A DNA stretch of 64,000 bases, taken from assembly GCA_035708205.1 (NCBI GenBank), contig DASSSY010000002.1:310001-374000 (forward strand). The letters are read 5' to 3'. The notes beneath the pieces were generated by a model. It was not told the origin of the DNA. It saw only the letters and a program-made list of their open reading frames with translations, and did not search any database. The first letter of the stretch is position 1. Each line of letters starts with the position of its first letter. The position numbers were made by a program, and so were the translations under genes. Of the stretch, positions 61,904 to 64,000 are shown piece after piece. The DNA comes from DASSSY01 sp035708205 (lineage in GTDB: Bacteria; Bacteroidota; Bacteroidia; Chitinophagales; Chitinophagaceae).

Positions 61904-62194
61904 TTCATTTTATAAAAGATGGCAGTTGCAAAAAAAAGGACTGGATAATATAGAGCAAAAAGAAAGGGTGCTGGAAGGGACATTCTGAACCCTATTTTGT
62001 GTTGATTATCCATAGCGGGTTAAGAATGGAGATTTATCTAATAGCGCTATTTCGGTAAAATATTTTGGTTTGTGAAAAACCAGGTACTTTCCTTGCCCCT
62101 GAATGGTAATAGGCTGTGAGATATTATAGAAAATCCCTTAATGTTTCTTTATGCTTTAATGGAGATCCTCTCTTTGTAAATGAGGCTGGGCCGC
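61904..62194. other. Intergenic stretch between the small ORF and the YifB-like gene
   Basis: 291 bases. Apart from the possible shifted continuation at 61902-61982 nothing is recognised. Confidence 0.45.
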
Positions 62195-63736
62195 TTATCC
62201 CGCCCAGCTTTCGCGGTCTAAGCTTCGGTATTGAATAGCTTCCGCCACGTGGTCGGGACGTATTTTTTCCGAGGTATCCAAATCGGCAATGGTACGCGAT
62301 ACCTTCAGAATCCTGTCAAAGGCGCGGGCGGAGAAGCTTAAGCGCTCCATAGCCTTTTTCAATAAATTCATGCCCGGTTGGTCCAGGACACAGATCTGTT
62401 TCAGCAATTTGCTGCCCATGACGGCATTGGCATGAATGTGCGGATGATCTTTGAACCGTGCGGATTGCACCGTCCTGGCTTTGATGACCCGTTCCCGGAT
62501 AACCGCGCTGGATTCCGTTTGTTTGGAAGAGGAGAGTTCGGAAAAAGCTACCGGCGTGACTTCAACATGCAGGTCAATCCGGTCTAACAAGGGACCGGAA
62601 ATCTTGTTCAGATAGCGTTGCACCATTTGCGGCGAGCAGGTGCATTCTTTTTCCGGGTGATTGTAATAGCCGCAGGGGCAGGGATTCATAGAAGCGATAA
62701 GCATAAAGCTGGCCGGAAAATCAATGCTCACCTTAGCTCTCGAGATCGTTACTTTCCGTTCTTCCATCGGCTGCCGCATGACCTCCAGAACGGTACGTTT
62801 GAATTCGGGTAGTTCATCCAGGAACAAAACCCCGTTGTGCGCCAAAGAAATTTCGCCCGGCTGGGGGAAGCCACCGCCGCCCACCAGGGCCACATCGCTC
62901 ACCGTATGATGCGGTGAACGGAATGGCCTTTGTGCCACCAGTGAAGCATGTTCAGGCAGTTTACCGGCTACGGAATGTATTTTCGTGGTTTCTAAGGCTT
63001 CCTGAAGGCTTAACGGCGGCAAAATAGTCGGCAGCCGCTTGGCCAGCATGGTTTTTCCCGCCCCCGGCGGGCCGATCAGGATGGCATTATGACCACCCGC
63101 TGCGGCAATTTCCAATGCCCGTTTGATATTTTCCTGGCCTTTAACTTCGCTGAAATCGATGTCGAAATGAGATTGGGCCTCAAAGAATTCCGCACGGGCA
63201 TTGACTTCGATCGGCCGGCTTAAAGGCTGGCCGATCAGGATGGCCAGCACCTCGTTAATGGTTTCAGCGCCATAAACGGAAACGCCTTGTACCATTGCGG
63301 CTTCACGGGCATTTTGTGCCGGCAGGATCAGTCCCTTGAAACCTTCTTTTTTGGCCTGAATGGCCATGGGTAAAGCGCCTTTTAGCGATCGTAGCCTGCC
63401 GTCCAGCGATAATTCACCCATAATGATAAATTCGTTCAACCGGTCGGCATTGACCTGCCCGGAAGCGGCCAACATGCCGATAGCTATCGGTAAATCATAT
63501 GCGGAACCTTCTTTCTTCATATCGGCCGGTGCCATATTGATGACCATTTTCATCCGGAGCCTGTCGAAATGATTGTTCTTTAAGGACGAGAGAATACGTT
63601 CAATGCTTTCGCGAACGGCATTGTCGGGCAATCCGACTAAATAATAGCCGAAAGCACCGGGCGTACCATCCACCTCAATGGTTATGGTCATGGCTTCAAC
63701 CCCGTAAACCGCGCTCCCAAATACATTAACCAGCAT
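62195..63736 (-). CDS. YifB/ComM family Mg-chelatase-like AAA ATPase
   Basis: A 513-residue protein. The N-terminal Lon-like domain (about 1-170, G-L-P-D-N-A-V-R-E-S and A-P-A-D-M-K-K-E-G-S) precedes a Mg-chelatase AAA domain with Walker A G-P-P-G-A-G-K-T-M (about 222), Walker B F-L-D-E-L-P-E-F and a C-P-C-G ... C-T-C-S zinc motif near 355-370. ComM promotes branch migration during natural transformation and recombination. Whether this member does so in this organism is inferred. No competence gene is nearby. Confidence 0.93.
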   Translation of the reverse strand: MLVNVFGSAVYGVEAMTITIEVDGTPGAFGYYLVGLPDNAVRESIERILSSLKNNHFDRLRMKMVINMAPADMKKEGSAYDLPIAIGMLAASGQVNADRLNEFIIMGELSLDGRLRSLKGALPMAIQAKKEGFKGLILPAQNAREAAMVQGVSVYGAETINEVLAILIGQPLSRPIEVNARAEFFEAQSHFDIDFSEVKGQENIKRALEIAAAGGHNAILIGPPGAGKTMLAKRLPTILPPLSLQEALETTKIHSVAGKLPEHASLVAQRPFRSPHHTVSDVALVGGGGFPQPGEISLAHNGVLFLDELPEFKRTVLEVMRQPMEERKVTISRAKVSIDFPASFMLIASMNPCPCGYYNHPEKECTCSPQMVQRYLNKISGPLLDRIDLHVEVTPVAFSELSSSKQTESSAVIRERVIKARTVQSARFKDHPHIHANAVMGSKLLKQICVLDQPGMNLLKKAMERLSFSARAFDRILKVSRTIADLDTSEKIRPDHVAEAIQYRSLDRESWAG

Positions 63737-63926
63737 TACAAATCATTTGTTTTTATATGGTTAAAAGTACGAAAAAAATGTCAGGAATTGTAAACGGAAG
63801 GAAGACCCGATGATATTTTCTGTGATTTGAAGGAGACCTGTGAATAAACTTCCGGGTAGAGTGCGAGGATTTTTGTAATACGATGCCGTTGTGAGGAAAA
63901 TGCCCCAATCCCCAAAACCGGTCAAT

Positions 63927-63964
63927 AAAAAAAGCATTTACAGTCTTATTGCTGTAAATGCTTT
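63927..63964 (-). terminator. Intrinsic terminator of an unseen leftward gene
   Basis: AAAGCATTTACAG (63931-63943) and CTGTAAATGCTTT (63952-63964) are a perfect 13-bp inverted repeat. On the minus strand it is followed by TTTTTTTATTG. The gene it ends must lie mainly beyond 64000; its stop codon may be among bases 63965-64000, but its frame cannot be determined. Confidence 0.8.
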
Positions 63965-64000
63965 CAAAGAAATATTAATGCAAACCGTTAGATCTTCCAG

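Noticed and set aside
1..64000. CRISPR arrays, prophage genes, insertion sequences
   Set aside because: No regularly spaced repeats, integrase-plus-phage genes or transposases were seen. The tyrosine recombinase at 5352 has a Xer-type, not an integron or phage, context.

Overview
The window is chromosomal DNA from a member of the Bacteroidota, most likely the Sphingobacteriales/Chitinophagales side. The evidence is consistent throughout: many genes are preceded by the phylum's own -7 promoter box (TAnnTTTG), ribosome binding sites are weak, lipoproteins end in S-C-K-K, there are TonB-like and porin-like envelope proteins, and a secreted GH16 enzyme carries a type IX secretion (T9SS) sorting domain. 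No rRNA, tRNA, CRISPR array, transposase or phage gene was seen.

Layout. 1-9.5 kb: the tail of an SGNH hydrolase, a Lys1/alanine-dehydrogenase-like enzyme, uvrC, ahcY, a Xer recombinase, hpf, an ABC-F ATPase with a structured leader, and an RsmI-like methyltransferase. 9.6-16 kb: envelope genes (lipoprotein, TonB-like protein, M1 aminopeptidase lipoprotein) and an ECF sigma factor paired with an unusual envelope-spanning protein. 16-21.7 kb: a leftward run (response regulator, MscS channel, dapD, cytosolic 5'-nucleotidase, and a J-domain protein whose only plausible start codon is AUC), then a second ECF sigma factor and tpx. 21.8-26.7 kb: parC, a DUF151 nuclease, and a metallo-beta-lactamase/rhodanese protein.

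27-34 kb is the most plastic part. A cassette of small lipoprotein plus secreted protein occurs in an intact form (third lipoprotein copy plus GH16) and in a broken form (two lipoprotein copies plus a 40-codon stub). Between them lies about 3 kb of AT-rich DNA with a GT39-type glycosyltransferase, an inverted-repeat element, a degenerate second copy of the stub's start region, and an XRE regulator next to operator-like repeats. Next come a stand-alone atpG and an outer-membrane beta-barrel gene.

36.3-53.6 kb is a long rightward redox and stress-like island: a ThDP enzyme of the pyruvate-oxidase type (with an intrinsic terminator in its leader), a mandelate-racemase-type dehydratase, a YdiJ-like FAD/Fe-S dehydrogenase with a C-terminal membrane anchor, an ASRT-family protein (sensory rhodopsin transducer, but no rhodopsin nearby), a caa3 oxidase (ctaC-ctaD-ctaE-ctaG), a Rieske protein and a cytochrome b-cytochrome c fusion, then a GT4 glycosyltransferase, an amylo-alpha-1,6-glucosidase and a membrane-anchored SDR. 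Taken together it could be a portable respiratory module: flavoenzymes feed quinone, the bc-type complex and the caa3 oxidase take electrons to oxygen, and the last genes handle glycogen or trehalose-like carbon.

53.9-59.6 kb is a complete phosphate-scavenging operon (porin-pstS-pstC-pstA-pstB-phoU) with a palindrome just upstream of its promoter. The window ends with an aspartate-type aminotransferase, a small PEGA-like ORF that may be frameshifted, and a YifB/ComM-like ATPase.
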